Origin: Microbacterium sp. 10M-3C3
GTDB taxonomy: Bacteria > Actinomycetota > Actinomycetes > Actinomycetales > Microbacteriaceae
Reading direction: 5' to 3'
Length of the DNA stretch: 64,000 nucleotides
Assembly: GCF_003931875.1 (NCBI RefSeq)
Contig: NZ_CP034245.1
Location: forward strand, 62,001-126,000
Shown here: piece by piece, positions 27,702-36,480 of the stretch
Layout: every line of letters starts with the position of its first letter
Position numbering within the stretch: position 1 is the stretch's first letter
Made by a program: the position numbers and the translations under genes
Notes under the pieces: generated by a model
What the model was told of the DNA's origin: nothing
Database searches by the model: none
Seen by the model: the letters and a program-made list of their open reading frames with translations, nothing else

Positions 27702-29033
27702 ATGATTCGCAAGCACGGCATCGCCGCCGGCGCGATCCTCGGCATCACGGCGCTCGGCCTCACCGCCTGCGCCGGAGGCTCCGGCACGGGAGGGGGCGCG
27801 GCGGGCACCGACGGAACGGGCGACGTGACGGGTGAGATCTCCATCGCGTGGTGGGGAGGCGACTCGCGCAACCAGAAGACGAACGCCGTCATCGACATGT
27901 TCGAAGCGGCCAACGAGGGTGTGAGCACCGACCGTCAGGCCGCCGACTTCAGCACCTACTGGGACAAGCTCAACGTGCAGGCCTCCAGCAGGTCGATGCC
28001 GTGCGCGATCCAGGTGCAGGGGCGTCAGGTGAACGACTACACCCAGCACAATCTCCTTCTGCCCCTCGACCCCATGATCGAGTCGGGGGCGATCGATGTC
28101 GACGACATCCCCGATGCCGTCCTCGAGACGGGCCGCGGCACCGACGGCAAGCTGTACTTCCTGCCGTACGGCGCAGCGTACGACGCCGTCGGGGTCAACG
28201 AGACACTCGCGGAGCAGGCCGGCGTGGGTCTGCCCGAAGAGGGGTACACGTGGGACGACTACACCGCGTGGCTGACCGAGGCTGCTGCCGCACTGCCCGA
28301 GGGCACGCGCGCGGTCGACTCGAACGGCGGACGGCCGAACTTCTTCATCGGATGGACGCTGGCGAACGACCTCTCGCTCTTCGACGAGGACGGTCAGCTG
28401 GGCTTCACCGAGGATGATCTCGCCGAGTACTGGAACATGTGGGAGGAGCTGCGTGCCGGTGGTGTCACCGAGACGGCCGAGCGCACCGCAGAGGAGCCGA
28501 CGGGCACCGACCAGAGCTACTTCGCCAACGGGCAGATCCTCTCGGACACGCTCCCCGGCAACGCGCTGACGCCGGCGTCGGCCACGCTGGCCGGTCGCGG
28601 TGACGCGAGCATCACGACGGTGCCCTACCCCAGTGGCGAGGCCGGCTCGGGCAACGCGCTCTACCCCTCCGGATTCGCGATCCCCGCGTCGTGCGACAAC
28701 GTCCCCACCGCTGCGGCGTTCATCGACTTCTTCACCAACGACCTCGATGCCGGCATCGCCTTCGCCGCCGACAACGGCGCCCCTACGAACACGGCCGTCC
28801 TGGACGCGCTGCTCGCGGACGCGTCGCTGCCCGACACGAAGAAGCACGAGCTGGAGCTGTACCGCAAGATCGTCGAGAACGACCCGCCGTCGATCGTGTT
28901 CCCTCCCGGCTACCAGGCGACCTTCGAAGCGTCGTTCAAGCGCGCGTACGAAGACATCGCGTTCGGCCGCAAGACGGTGGAGCAGTCGGTGACCACGTTC
29001 TTCGACGAGGCCAACGCCTCGCTCGGCCAGTAG
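27702..29033 (+). CDS. Sugar-binding lipoprotein of an ABC importer
   Basis: The 443-residue protein has a signal peptide with lipobox LTAC (residues about 20-23), a Gly/Thr-rich linker and then ISIAWWGGDSRNQ, typical of family 1 solute-binding proteins. It has little resemblance to the binding protein of the first locus beyond the family. The ATG follows GAAAGGAACGACC. The ligand is unknown, but neighbouring beta-mannosidase and sugar-acid enzymes suggest a mannoside or uronide-type compound (inference). Confidence 0.94.
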   Translation: MIRKHGIAAGAILGITALGLTACAGGSGTGGGAAGTDGTGDVTGEISIAWWGGDSRNQKTNAVIDMFEAANEGVSTDRQAADFSTYWDKLNVQASSRSMPCAIQVQGRQVNDYTQHNLLLPLDPMIESGAIDVDDIPDAVLETGRGTDGKLYFLPYGAAYDAVGVNETLAEQAGVGLPEEGYTWDDYTAWLTEAAAALPEGTRAVDSNGGRPNFFIGWTLANDLSLFDEDGQLGFTEDDLAEYWNMWEELRAGGVTETAERTAEEPTGTDQSYFANGQILSDTLPGNALTPASATLAGRGDASITTVPYPSGEAGSGNALYPSGFAIPASCDNVPTAAAFIDFFTNDLDAGIAFAADNGAPTNTAVLDALLADASLPDTKKHELELYRKIVENDPPSIVFPPGYQATFEASFKRAYEDIAFGRKTVEQSVTTFFDEANASLGQ

Positions 29034-29065
29034 TCCCGATCGATTACCTCGAGGAAGGCTCCCCC

Positions 29066-30283
29066 ATGTCCCCGATCCCCGACTCCGCCGACTCGTCGCG
29101 GCGACGCGCCCCTGCCCTCGACGGCATCCGCGTGCTCGACCTCACCCAGGTGATGTCCGGCCCGTTCTGCACGATGGTCCTCGCCGATCTCGGCGCGGAC
29201 GTCATCAAAGTCGAGAGCCCCGACAAGGGCGATCAGACCCGCAAGTCGTGGGGATACTCGGTGATCGGGGAGGACAGCCGCGCATTCCTGTCACTCAACC
29301 GGAACAAGCGCAGCATCAGCCTCGACCTCAAATCGGCGGAGGGGCGTGAGACCTTCTTCGCACTGGTCCGCACCGCGGACGTGGTCATCGAGAACTTCCG
29401 GCCGGGCGTCGCCGCACGGCTCGGGGTCGACTACGCCGCGGTGCGGGCCGCCAACACCCGGATCGTCTACGCGAGCATCTCAGGATTCGGGCAGACGGGC
29501 CCGTACGCGCAGTACCCGGGATACGACCTCATCGCGCAGGCGATGACCGGGGTGATGAGCGTGATGGGCGAGGAGGGCGGTGCGCCCATCAAGTCCGCCA
29601 TCCCGATCGCCGACCTCGGTGCCGGCATGTTCTGCTGCATCGGCATCCTCGGGGCCCTGTTCGCGCGAGGCGACGGGCCGGAGGGGCAGTATCTCGAGAC
29701 CTCGCTCTTCGAATCGGCGCTCGCCATGTCGGTGTGGGAGTCGACGGAGTACTGGTCGACGGGGGAGAGCCCGCGGCCGCTCGGCTCGGCCAACCGCATG
29801 TCGGCGCCGTACCAGGCCCTGGCGACCGCGGACGGGTACCTCACGATCGGCGCCAACAACGAGAAGCTCTGGAAGCTGCTGTGCGAGGCGATGGACGCGG
29901 CGGATCTCTTCGCGGACCCGCGCTTCGTCGACAACAACCGCCGCATGGACAACCGTGCGGCCCTGGCAGCGGAGCTGGAGCAGCGCCTGGCGTCGGGGAC
30001 GACGGACGAATGGGTGACGCGATTCCTGGCGCACGGGGTGCCGGCCGGCCCGATCCGAGACTATGCCCAGGTGCTCGACGATGATCCGCACGTGCGCGCC
30101 CGCGGCATGGTCTCATCGTTCGAGCACCCCGTGGAGGGTGTGACGAGCGTGCTCAGCTCGCCACTGAAGCTCTCGGGTACGCCAGTCGACGTGCGTCTGC
30201 CTCCGCCCCTCCTGGGCCAGCACAACGACGAGATCCTCGCCGAGCTGCGCGCCGACGCGAGCCGCACGGCAGGCGTCGCGTGA
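29066..30283 (+). CDS. Family III CoA-transferase (CaiB/BaiF type)
   Basis: The 405-residue protein starts its core with LDGIRVLDLTQVMSGPFCTM, then ADLGADVIKVE, NRNKRSISLDLKS, and FRPGVAARLGVDY, all class III CoA-transferase hallmarks. These enzymes move CoA between carboxylic acids (for example formyl-CoA:oxalate, carnitine). Its presence in a sugar-transport operon implies that a pathway acid is activated as a CoA thioester. It overlaps the next gene by 4 nt. Confidence 0.94.
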   Translation: MSPIPDSADSSRRRAPALDGIRVLDLTQVMSGPFCTMVLADLGADVIKVESPDKGDQTRKSWGYSVIGEDSRAFLSLNRNKRSISLDLKSAEGRETFFALVRTADVVIENFRPGVAARLGVDYAAVRAANTRIVYASISGFGQTGPYAQYPGYDLIAQAMTGVMSVMGEEGGAPIKSAIPIADLGAGMFCCIGILGALFARGDGPEGQYLETSLFESALAMSVWESTEYWSTGESPRPLGSANRMSAPYQALATADGYLTIGANNEKLWKLLCEAMDAADLFADPRFVDNNRRMDNRAALAAELEQRLASGTTDEWVTRFLAHGVPAGPIRDYAQVLDDDPHVRARGMVSSFEHPVEGVTSVLSSPLKLSGTPVDVRLPPPLLGQHNDEILAELRADASRTAGVA

Positions 30284-31092
30284 CACGCTCGGGCCAGCTT
30301 GAGGCTCCGGCTCCGGCGGGCGTCCATTCCTCCTTCGCCGAGGCAGTCCTGACGCTCACGCTCTCGCATCCGGGCAAACGGAACTCTTTGACGACCCGGA
30401 TGTACGCGCAGCTCGCCGACGCGATCGCCCGAGCTGCAGGCGATGACAGCGTGCGTGCGGTGGTGATCCGCGGAGACGATGACGGCGGCGGTTTCGCGGC
30501 GGGGACCGACATCGCATCGTTCGCCGACTTCTCCGGCGCCGCGGACGGGCTCGCCTACGAGCGACGCGTCGGGGAGATTCTGAGCGCGCTGCAGGATCTG
30601 ACGGTGCCCACGATCGCCGAGGTGCGAGGGGCGGCCGTCGGAGCGGGACTCGCAATCGCGGCCAGCTGCGACATCGTCCTCGCCGAGCGCGGCGCCGTGT
30701 TCGGCGCCCCGATCGCCCGCACGCTCGGCAACTGCCTCCCCGCGCCGGTCATCGCCCGTATCGCCGCGCGCATGGGGCCGGCGCGGGCTCTCGGCATGCT
30801 GCTCACGGCATCGCTCGTACCGGCGGAGGACCTCGTCGCGACCGGGTTCGTCACGCGGCTCGCCGAGCCCGGACAGCTCGAAGAGCTCACCGAGACGACG
30901 CTGCGCGGCATCCGTCGATCTGCCCCGCTGACGCTGCGAGCCGTCAAGGAGACGGTGCGCCGGATCGAGGCGGCCACCCCGATACCCGACAACGAGGATC
31001 TGCTGGCCCTCTGCTACGGCAGCGACGACTTCGCGGAGGGCGTCAGCGCCTTCCTCGGCAAGCGTCATCCCCATTGGAAAGGAACCCCGTGA
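30280..31092 (+). CDS. Enoyl-CoA hydratase/isomerase-family protein
   Basis: The 270-residue crotonase-fold protein shows the oxyanion-hole segments GGFAAGTDIASF (about 67-78) and EVRGAAVGAGLAIAASCDIVLA (about 110-130). The catalytic Glu pair of classical hydratases is not obvious, so isomerase, hydrolase or lyase activity is possible. The start GTG overlaps the CoA-transferase stop, so the two probably act on the same CoA ester. Confidence 0.9.
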   Translation: MTRSGQLEAPAPAGVHSSFAEAVLTLTLSHPGKRNSLTTRMYAQLADAIARAAGDDSVRAVVIRGDDDGGGFAAGTDIASFADFSGAADGLAYERRVGEILSALQDLTVPTIAEVRGAAVGAGLAIAASCDIVLAERGAVFGAPIARTLGNCLPAPVIARIAARMGPARALGMLLTASLVPAEDLVATGFVTRLAEPGQLEELTETTLRGIRRSAPLTLRAVKETVRRIEAATPIPDNEDLLALCYGSDDFAEGVSAFLGKRHPHWKGTP

Positions 31093-31958
31093 CGGCGATC
31101 ATCGACGCGCACCAGCACTACTGGAAGACCGCGGCGCAGGAGCAGCCCTGGCGCGAGGCGCACCACGCCGGGCTGGAGCGCGACTTCGAACCGGAGCATC
31201 TCGACCCGCTCCTGGCGACCGCCGGCATCGCCGGCACGGTGGTCATGCAGTCCGTCGACGAGCCGGCCGAGAACGATCGGCTGGCCGCCTACGCTGCCCA
31301 CCCGACCGTGGCGGGCGTCGTCAGCTGGCTGCCCGTGCGCCGCCCGTCGGAGGCGATGATCGAGCTCGATCGCCTCACCATCCCCAAGCACGTCGGGGTG
31401 CGGTGCCTCGTCGCCGACGACCCCATGGACTGGTTACATGATCGCGAGGTGCTCGCGCTCTTCCAGGAGGTCGCCGCGCGCGGCCTGGCCTGGGACACCG
31501 TCCCGATCACCGCGGCACAGGTAGCGAACGTCACCGCGCTCGCCGCCGCGGTGCCGGACTTGCGGGTCGTCGTCGATCATCTGGGGCGCCCCCCGATCGA
31601 CACGGCGGGATGGGAGCCGTGGGCGACGAACATGGCCGGCCTGGCCGCGCTGCCCAACACCTTCGTCAAGGTCTCGATCGGCATCAACGTGCTCTCGGCC
31701 TGGGAGCGGTGGGATGCGGCCGCCGTCGCCCCGTACATCGCCGAGATCGTGCGCCTGTTCAGCGCCGACCGCCTCATGCTCGCCAGCAACTGGCCAGTGG
31801 TGCTGCTGCGAACGGACTACGAAACAGCCTGGCAGGACCTGGCGACGCAGGCCCTCGCGCTCGAGCCTACAGAACACGGACGGCGCAGCATCCTCGGCGG
31901 CACCGCCACCCGCGTCTACGGGCTCGAGCGCTTCGCCGCCGTCGCCCGATCCCGCTGA
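31089..31958 (+). CDS. Amidohydrolase-2 family protein (lactonase-like)
   Basis: The 289-residue TIM-barrel protein starts with the metal-binding IIDAHQHYW, has VVDHLGRPPID near residue 165 and RLMLASNWPV near 230. This COG3618-like pattern is shared by L-fuconolactonase, L-rhamnonolactonase, galactarolactone isomerase and pyrone dicarboxylate lactonase. A sugar-lactone hydrolase role fits the downstream FAH and aldehyde dehydrogenase genes. GTG 31089 overlaps the preceding stop by 4 nt. Confidence 0.88.
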   Translation: MTAIIDAHQHYWKTAAQEQPWREAHHAGLERDFEPEHLDPLLATAGIAGTVVMQSVDEPAENDRLAAYAAHPTVAGVVSWLPVRRPSEAMIELDRLTIPKHVGVRCLVADDPMDWLHDREVLALFQEVAARGLAWDTVPITAAQVANVTALAAAVPDLRVVVDHLGRPPIDTAGWEPWATNMAGLAALPNTFVKVSIGINVLSAWERWDAAAVAPYIAEIVRLFSADRLMLASNWPVVLLRTDYETAWQDLATQALALEPTEHGRRSILGGTATRVYGLERFAAVARSR

Positions 31959-32005
31959 ACCCACAGATCTCCGGCTGGACCGCCGGATTTAAGGAGAAGG
32001 AACAC

Positions 32006-32779
32006 ATGACCATCGAGACCTCCACCACGCGCCCCGGATTCCTGTACGACAAGGCGGACCCGACGAAGATCGGCAGCCTCTACCAGCACCTCCGCGTCTG
32101 CGACGTCGTCGACGCTCTCGACGGCATCGGCTACTTCAACATCGGCCTCATGGACAAGGAGGTCCGGCCGCTGTGGTCGGGCATGCGCTTCTGGGGTGAG
32201 GCGGCGACCATCCGGTGCGTACCCTCCAACCGTCCGATGTGGAAGCTCGACACCACCGAGGACATCGTCGCCGCGCACGGCCGCTGGTTCGCCGAGGTGC
32301 CGCACCCGAAGCTCCCGACAGACCTCGAGCCGGGCCACGTCGTCGTCATGGACGCGGGCGGCGGCCCCGAGGTCGGGTTCTGGGGCTCGGAAAACGCGAT
32401 GGCCGCGGTGCTCGGCGGCGCCGTCGGCATCATCACCGACGGGTACTGCCGCGACACCGCCGAGGTCGAGGCGCAGCGCAGCCCCGTCGTCGCGCGCTAT
32501 CGCGGCCGCAGCATCATCCCCGGCCGCATCATGGCCATCGAGACCCAGGGCACCATCGCCTGCGGCGGGGTGCAGGTGAACCCCGGTGACATCGTGGGAG
32601 CCGACGACGACGGTGTGGTCGTGGTGCCGCGCGAGGTCGCGGAGGAGGTCGCCGTCCACGCGCGCGCCATCCTGCTCGCGGACATGAACGCGCGCAAGCG
32701 TCACTACGAGAGCCTCGGGATGCAGCCCGACAGCTCGATCGACATCGACGCGATCCTGCAGTACTACGCGGACGTTTGA
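32006..32779 (+). CDS. RraA-like / HMG-aldolase family protein
   Basis: The 257-residue protein has GAVGIITDGYCRDTAEV, the RraA-fold catalytic Arg-Asp motif, and NPGDIVGADDDGVVVVPRE near the C-terminus. Metal-dependent members are class II pyruvate aldolases that cleave 4-hydroxy-2-oxo acids; RraA itself regulates RNase E. The catabolic context favours an aldolase or decarboxylase role. It has an N-terminal extension relative to minimal RraA (about 160 residues). AAGGAGAAGG precedes the ATG. Confidence 0.9.
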   Translation: MTIETSTTRPGFLYDKADPTKIGSLYQHLRVCDVVDALDGIGYFNIGLMDKEVRPLWSGMRFWGEAATIRCVPSNRPMWKLDTTEDIVAAHGRWFAEVPHPKLPTDLEPGHVVVMDAGGGPEVGFWGSENAMAAVLGGAVGIITDGYCRDTAEVEAQRSPVVARYRGRSIIPGRIMAIETQGTIACGGVQVNPGDIVGADDDGVVVVPREVAEEVAVHARAILLADMNARKRHYESLGMQPDSSIDIDAILQYYADV

Positions 32780-32784
32780 TCCGC

Positions 32785-32814
32785 CGCCGCCTGCGCCGCG
32801 CGGCGCAGGCGGCG
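32785..32814 (+). terminator. Strong hairpin inside the catabolic operon
   Basis: A perfect 14-bp stem pairs 32785-32798 with 32801-32814, all GC except one T-A pair. It begins 6 bp after the RraA-like stop and precedes the FAH gene by about 30 bp. There is no U-run. It could be an internal attenuator or an mRNA-stabilising structure setting different levels for upstream and downstream genes. Confidence 0.5.
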
Positions 32815-32846
32815 CCCCGCCCGTCCGAACGAACGAGAAAGCAGCC

Positions 32847-34037
32847 ATGGATTACCGCCCCTTCGTCGACCGTCTCCTGCCCGCCGACCCCACTGCCGTC
32901 CTCGTCGGCCGGGCGCAGCTACCCGGAGAGACCGGTGCTCGGATCGTGACTGTGCGCGACGGATCCCTCGTCGACATCACGCGCACGGCGATCACGATGT
33001 CGGATCTGCTGGAACGCCCCGACGCGGTGGACGTCGTCCGCACCGCGCCCGCCGATGAGCGCTGGGACCTCGACGCAGCGCTCGCCGCGACCCTGAGCGG
33101 GGGTGCAGAGGCGCCGCGGCTGCAGAGCCCGATCGACCTGCAGGTGATCAAAGCGGCGGGTGTGACCTTCGCGCGGAGCATGATCGAACGCGTCATCGAG
33201 GAGAAGGCCGGCGGAGACGCGACCCGTGCGCAGGAGGTGCGAGCGCGCGTGAGCGACGTCATCGGCGGCGCGATCGGCACCGTCCGTCCGGGAGGGCCGG
33301 AGGCGGCGCGGGTCAAGGAGGTGCTCCTCGCCGAAGGGCTGTGGTCGCAGTACCTGGAGGTCGGCATCGGACCCGATCCCGAGATCTTCACCAAGGCCCC
33401 CGTGCTCTCCAGCACCGGCACGGCCGCTCCCGTCGGAGTGCTCGATCGATCCACGTGGAACAACCCCGAGCCGGAGGTGGTTCTCGTCGTCACGTCCGCC
33501 GGTGAGCCGATCGGCGCCGCGCTCGGCAATGACGTGAACCTGCGCGACTTCGAGGGGCGCAGCGCTCTGCTGCTCGGGGAGGCGAAGGACAACAACGGCT
33601 CGTGCGCGATCGGCCCCATGATCCGGCTGTTCGACGAGGGCTTCGATCTGGACGCGGTCACCGCGCTGACGGTCTCGTTGCGCATCGCGGGCGATGACGG
33701 ATTCCGGATGGACGACGAGAGCCGGATGAGCGAGATGAGCCGGACGCTGCCCGAGCTGATCTCGCACACGGTGGGCGCCCACCACCAATATCCCGACGGC
33801 TTCGTGCTGTTCACCGGGACGCTCTTCGCGCCGACACAGGACCGGGACGAGCCCGGATCGGGCTTCACCCACAAGGAGGGCGACGTCGTGCGCATCTCCT
33901 GCCCCGAGCTCGGCACCCTCGTCAACCGCGTGGCGGCCTCGGAGAACTGCCCGCCGTGGACGGTCGGCATCCGCGCCTTCTTCTCCGACCTCGCCGACCG
34001 CGGGCTGACCGGGTCCCGGGCGAAGGTGCCCGCGTGA
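32847..34037 (+). CDS. Fumarylacetoacetate hydrolase-family protein, 2-keto-3-deoxy-sugar-acid dehydratase-like
   Basis: The 396-residue protein has the FAH-fold metal-binding region NNPEPEVVLVV, followed by GNDVNLRDFEGRSALLLGE and AKDNNGSCAIGPMIRLFD. That layout and length resemble dehydratases acting on 2-keto-3-deoxy-D-xylonate/L-arabinonate in Weimberg-type pathways, which make alpha-ketoglutarate semialdehyde. The aldehyde dehydrogenase two genes on would then yield alpha-ketoglutarate. The specific substrate is inference. Confidence 0.85.
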   Translation: MDYRPFVDRLLPADPTAVLVGRAQLPGETGARIVTVRDGSLVDITRTAITMSDLLERPDAVDVVRTAPADERWDLDAALAATLSGGAEAPRLQSPIDLQVIKAAGVTFARSMIERVIEEKAGGDATRAQEVRARVSDVIGGAIGTVRPGGPEAARVKEVLLAEGLWSQYLEVGIGPDPEIFTKAPVLSSTGTAAPVGVLDRSTWNNPEPEVVLVVTSAGEPIGAALGNDVNLRDFEGRSALLLGEAKDNNGSCAIGPMIRLFDEGFDLDAVTALTVSLRIAGDDGFRMDDESRMSEMSRTLPELISHTVGAHHQYPDGFVLFTGTLFAPTQDRDEPGSGFTHKEGDVVRISCPELGTLVNRVAASENCPPWTVGIRAFFSDLADRGLTGSRAKVPA

Positions 34038-34993
34038 GCGCGCCGCGCATCGTGGTGACGGACCACGCCTTCCCCGGCGTCGCCCATGAGCAGGCGCTCG
34101 CCGCGCGCTGGCAGACCTCGGTCGTCGTGCGCCAGTGCGTCTCGGAGGAAGAGACTATCGAGGCGGTCGCCGGTGCCGACATCGTCTTCGTCAACTTCGC
34201 GCCGGTGACGCGTCGCGTGCTCCAGAGCATGTCGGCGAGCGCCGTCGTCATCCGCTACGGCATCGGCTACGACAACGTCGACGTCGCCGCGGCCCGGGAG
34301 CTCGGCATCCGCGTGTGCAACGTGCCCGATTATGGGGTCGACACCGTCGCCGACCACACCGTGGCCTGTCTGCTCGCGCTGCTGCGCAGGACCGGCTCCT
34401 TCACCTCCGCCGTCCGCACCGCTGGCTGGCTCACGCCCGCCGACATCGGGCCGCTCCGCGGGTTCGCGCAGACGATCGTCGGCCTGGTCGGCACCGGCCG
34501 GATCGGCCGCGCCGTCGCCGCGCGGTTGCAGCCGTTCGGCTTCCGCGTCGTCGCGTTCGACCCGTACGTGCAGGCCGACGACCTCGCCTCGCTGGGCATT
34601 GAGGCGACGACCTTCAACGACGTGATCGCGCGCTCGCACGCCGTGTCGCTGCACGCCCCCCTCACCGAAGCGAATCGCGGACTGATGGATGCGGCGACGC
34701 TCGCGGCGATGCCGCCGGGCTCCGTGCTCGTGAACACGTCGCGCGGCGGTCTGATCGACGAGGCCGCGTTGGTCGAAGCGCTGCGCTCAGGTCATCTCGC
34801 CGGTGCCGCGCTCGACGTGTTCGACCCCGAACCCCTCGCCCCCGTATCGGCGCTGCGGGAGCTCGACGACGTCATCCTGACGCCGCACGTCGCCTTCTAT
34901 TCCGACAGCTCTCTCGACGCCCTGCAGCGGCTCGCCTCGGAGGAGGCGGAGCGTGCACTGATGCACGAGCCGTTGCGCTGCCCGATCGTCTGA
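34034..34993 (+). CDS. D-isomer-specific 2-hydroxyacid dehydrogenase
   Basis: The 319-residue protein has the NAD motif GLVGTGRIGRAVAARL near residue 155, NTSRGGLIDE with the catalytic-domain Arg, FDPEPL, and the catalytic His in LTPHVAFYSD. It reduces a 2-keto acid or oxidises a D-2-hydroxy acid, in line with sugar-acid catabolism. Its GTG start overlaps the FAH gene stop by 4 nt. Confidence 0.93.
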   Translation: MSAPRIVVTDHAFPGVAHEQALAARWQTSVVVRQCVSEEETIEAVAGADIVFVNFAPVTRRVLQSMSASAVVIRYGIGYDNVDVAAARELGIRVCNVPDYGVDTVADHTVACLLALLRRTGSFTSAVRTAGWLTPADIGPLRGFAQTIVGLVGTGRIGRAVAARLQPFGFRVVAFDPYVQADDLASLGIEATTFNDVIARSHAVSLHAPLTEANRGLMDAATLAAMPPGSVLVNTSRGGLIDEAALVEALRSGHLAGAALDVFDPEPLAPVSALRELDDVILTPHVAFYSDSSLDALQRLASEEAERALMHEPLRCPIV

Positions 34994-35009
34994 ACGCCAG
35001 GAGGACACC

Positions 35010-36452
35010 GTGACCACGAGATACCGCCACCTCATCGACGGACGCTGGGTCGACGCGGAGCCGGCGATCGAGAACATCAACCCCTCCGACACCTCGGATG
35101 TCATCGGCGTCGCCCCGGCCGCGGATGCAGCGGTGGTCGGCGAGGCGATCGCCGCGGCCTCACGCGCGGCGCGGGGGTGGGCGCAGAGCACCCCGGAGGA
35201 GCGCTTCCTCGTGCTCGACGCCGCGGGGTCGGAGCTGCGCGCACGGAAGGACGAGCTGGGGCGGCTCCTGGCCCGCGAGGAGGGCAAGGCCGTCGCGGAA
35301 GCCACGGCCGAGGTGGTCCGCGCGTCCCAGCTGCTGAAGTTCTTCGCCGGGGAGGCGCTGCGCGTCGGCGGTGAGGTCATACCGTCTGTGCGGCGCGGTC
35401 TTACGGTGGAGGTGACGCGGGAGCCCATCGGCGTCGTCGGGATCATCACCCCGTGGAACTTCCCCGTCGCCATTCCGACGTGGAAGATCGCCCCCGCGCT
35501 CGCGTGGGGCAACGCGGTCGTCTTCAAGCCCGCCGAGAATACGCCGGCCATGGCGTTCGAGCTCGTGGACGTGCTGCAGCGAGCGGGTCTTCCCGCGGGT
35601 GTGCTGAACCTTGTCTACGGCAAGGGCTCGATCGTCGGCGCCGCGCTCGTCGAGTCGCCCGAGGTCAACGGCATCAGCTTCACGGGAAGCGCGCCGGTCG
35701 GCCGGCGGATTGTGGCCGCCGCCGCGGCCGCGACCACGCGGGTGCAGGCCGAGATGGGCGGGAAGAACCCCCTGATCGTGCTCGACGACGCCTCGCTGCC
35801 GAAGGCGGTGGAGGTCGCCGCGAACGGCGCCTTCTTCTCGACCGGCCAGCGATGCACGGCGTCCTCGCGCCTCATCGTCGCCTCGAGCGTGCACGACGAG
35901 TTCGTCGAGCGTCTCTCGCGTCGTATGTCGGAGATGAGGGTGGGGAACGCCTTGGACCCCGAGACCGTCATCGGGCCGGTCGTGGACGCCGCCCAGTTGG
36001 AGCAGGACCTTCGCTACCTGCGCATCGCCGCGGAGGAGGGGGGCGCCGTCACCGGGGGTGAGCGCGTCGAGCGCGCCACGGACGGGTACTTCCTGTCCCC
36101 GGCGCTCGTCACGCGCACCGACAACGGCATGACCGTGAATCGCGAAGAGGTGTTCGGGCCGGTGGCATCCGTCATCCGGGTCGACGGGTACGACGAGGCG
36201 CTCGCCGTCGCCAACGACACCGAGTTCGGCCTCTCGGCCGGCATCTGCACGACCTCGCTGTCGGCGGCACGCCACTTCGTCCGTCACTCGTCGGCGGGAA
36301 TGGTGATGGTCAACGCTCCGACCGCCGGCGTGGACTACCACGTGCCCTTCGGCGGCGCGAAAGGCTCCAGCTACGGTCCGAAAGAGCAGGGGACCTACGC
36401 GCGGGAGTTCTTCACCCGCGTGAAGACCGCCTACATCGACGCGGATGGCTGA
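35010..36452 (+). CDS. NAD(P)-dependent aldehyde dehydrogenase, ketoglutarate-semialdehyde type
   Basis: The 480-residue enzyme has TPWNFPVAIPTWKIAPALAWG, FTGSAPVGRRI, the general-base Glu in EMGGKNPLIVLDD and the catalytic Cys in STGQRCTASSR. Closest by eye to the alpha-ketoglutarate semialdehyde / succinate semialdehyde group. Position after the FAH-family and D-2-hydroxyacid dehydrogenase genes supports a last-step role in sugar-acid oxidation. GTG start after AGGAGG. Confidence 0.92.
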   Translation: MTTRYRHLIDGRWVDAEPAIENINPSDTSDVIGVAPAADAAVVGEAIAAASRAARGWAQSTPEERFLVLDAAGSELRARKDELGRLLAREEGKAVAEATAEVVRASQLLKFFAGEALRVGGEVIPSVRRGLTVEVTREPIGVVGIITPWNFPVAIPTWKIAPALAWGNAVVFKPAENTPAMAFELVDVLQRAGLPAGVLNLVYGKGSIVGAALVESPEVNGISFTGSAPVGRRIVAAAAAATTRVQAEMGGKNPLIVLDDASLPKAVEVAANGAFFSTGQRCTASSRLIVASSVHDEFVERLSRRMSEMRVGNALDPETVIGPVVDAAQLEQDLRYLRIAAEEGGAVTGGERVERATDGYFLSPALVTRTDNGMTVNREEVFGPVASVIRVDGYDEALAVANDTEFGLSAGICTTSLSAARHFVRHSSAGMVMVNAPTAGVDYHVPFGGAKGSSYGPKEQGTYAREFFTRVKTAYIDADG

Positions 36453-36480
36453 CCCGACGCCTCGGACGAAGGGATCTCGC

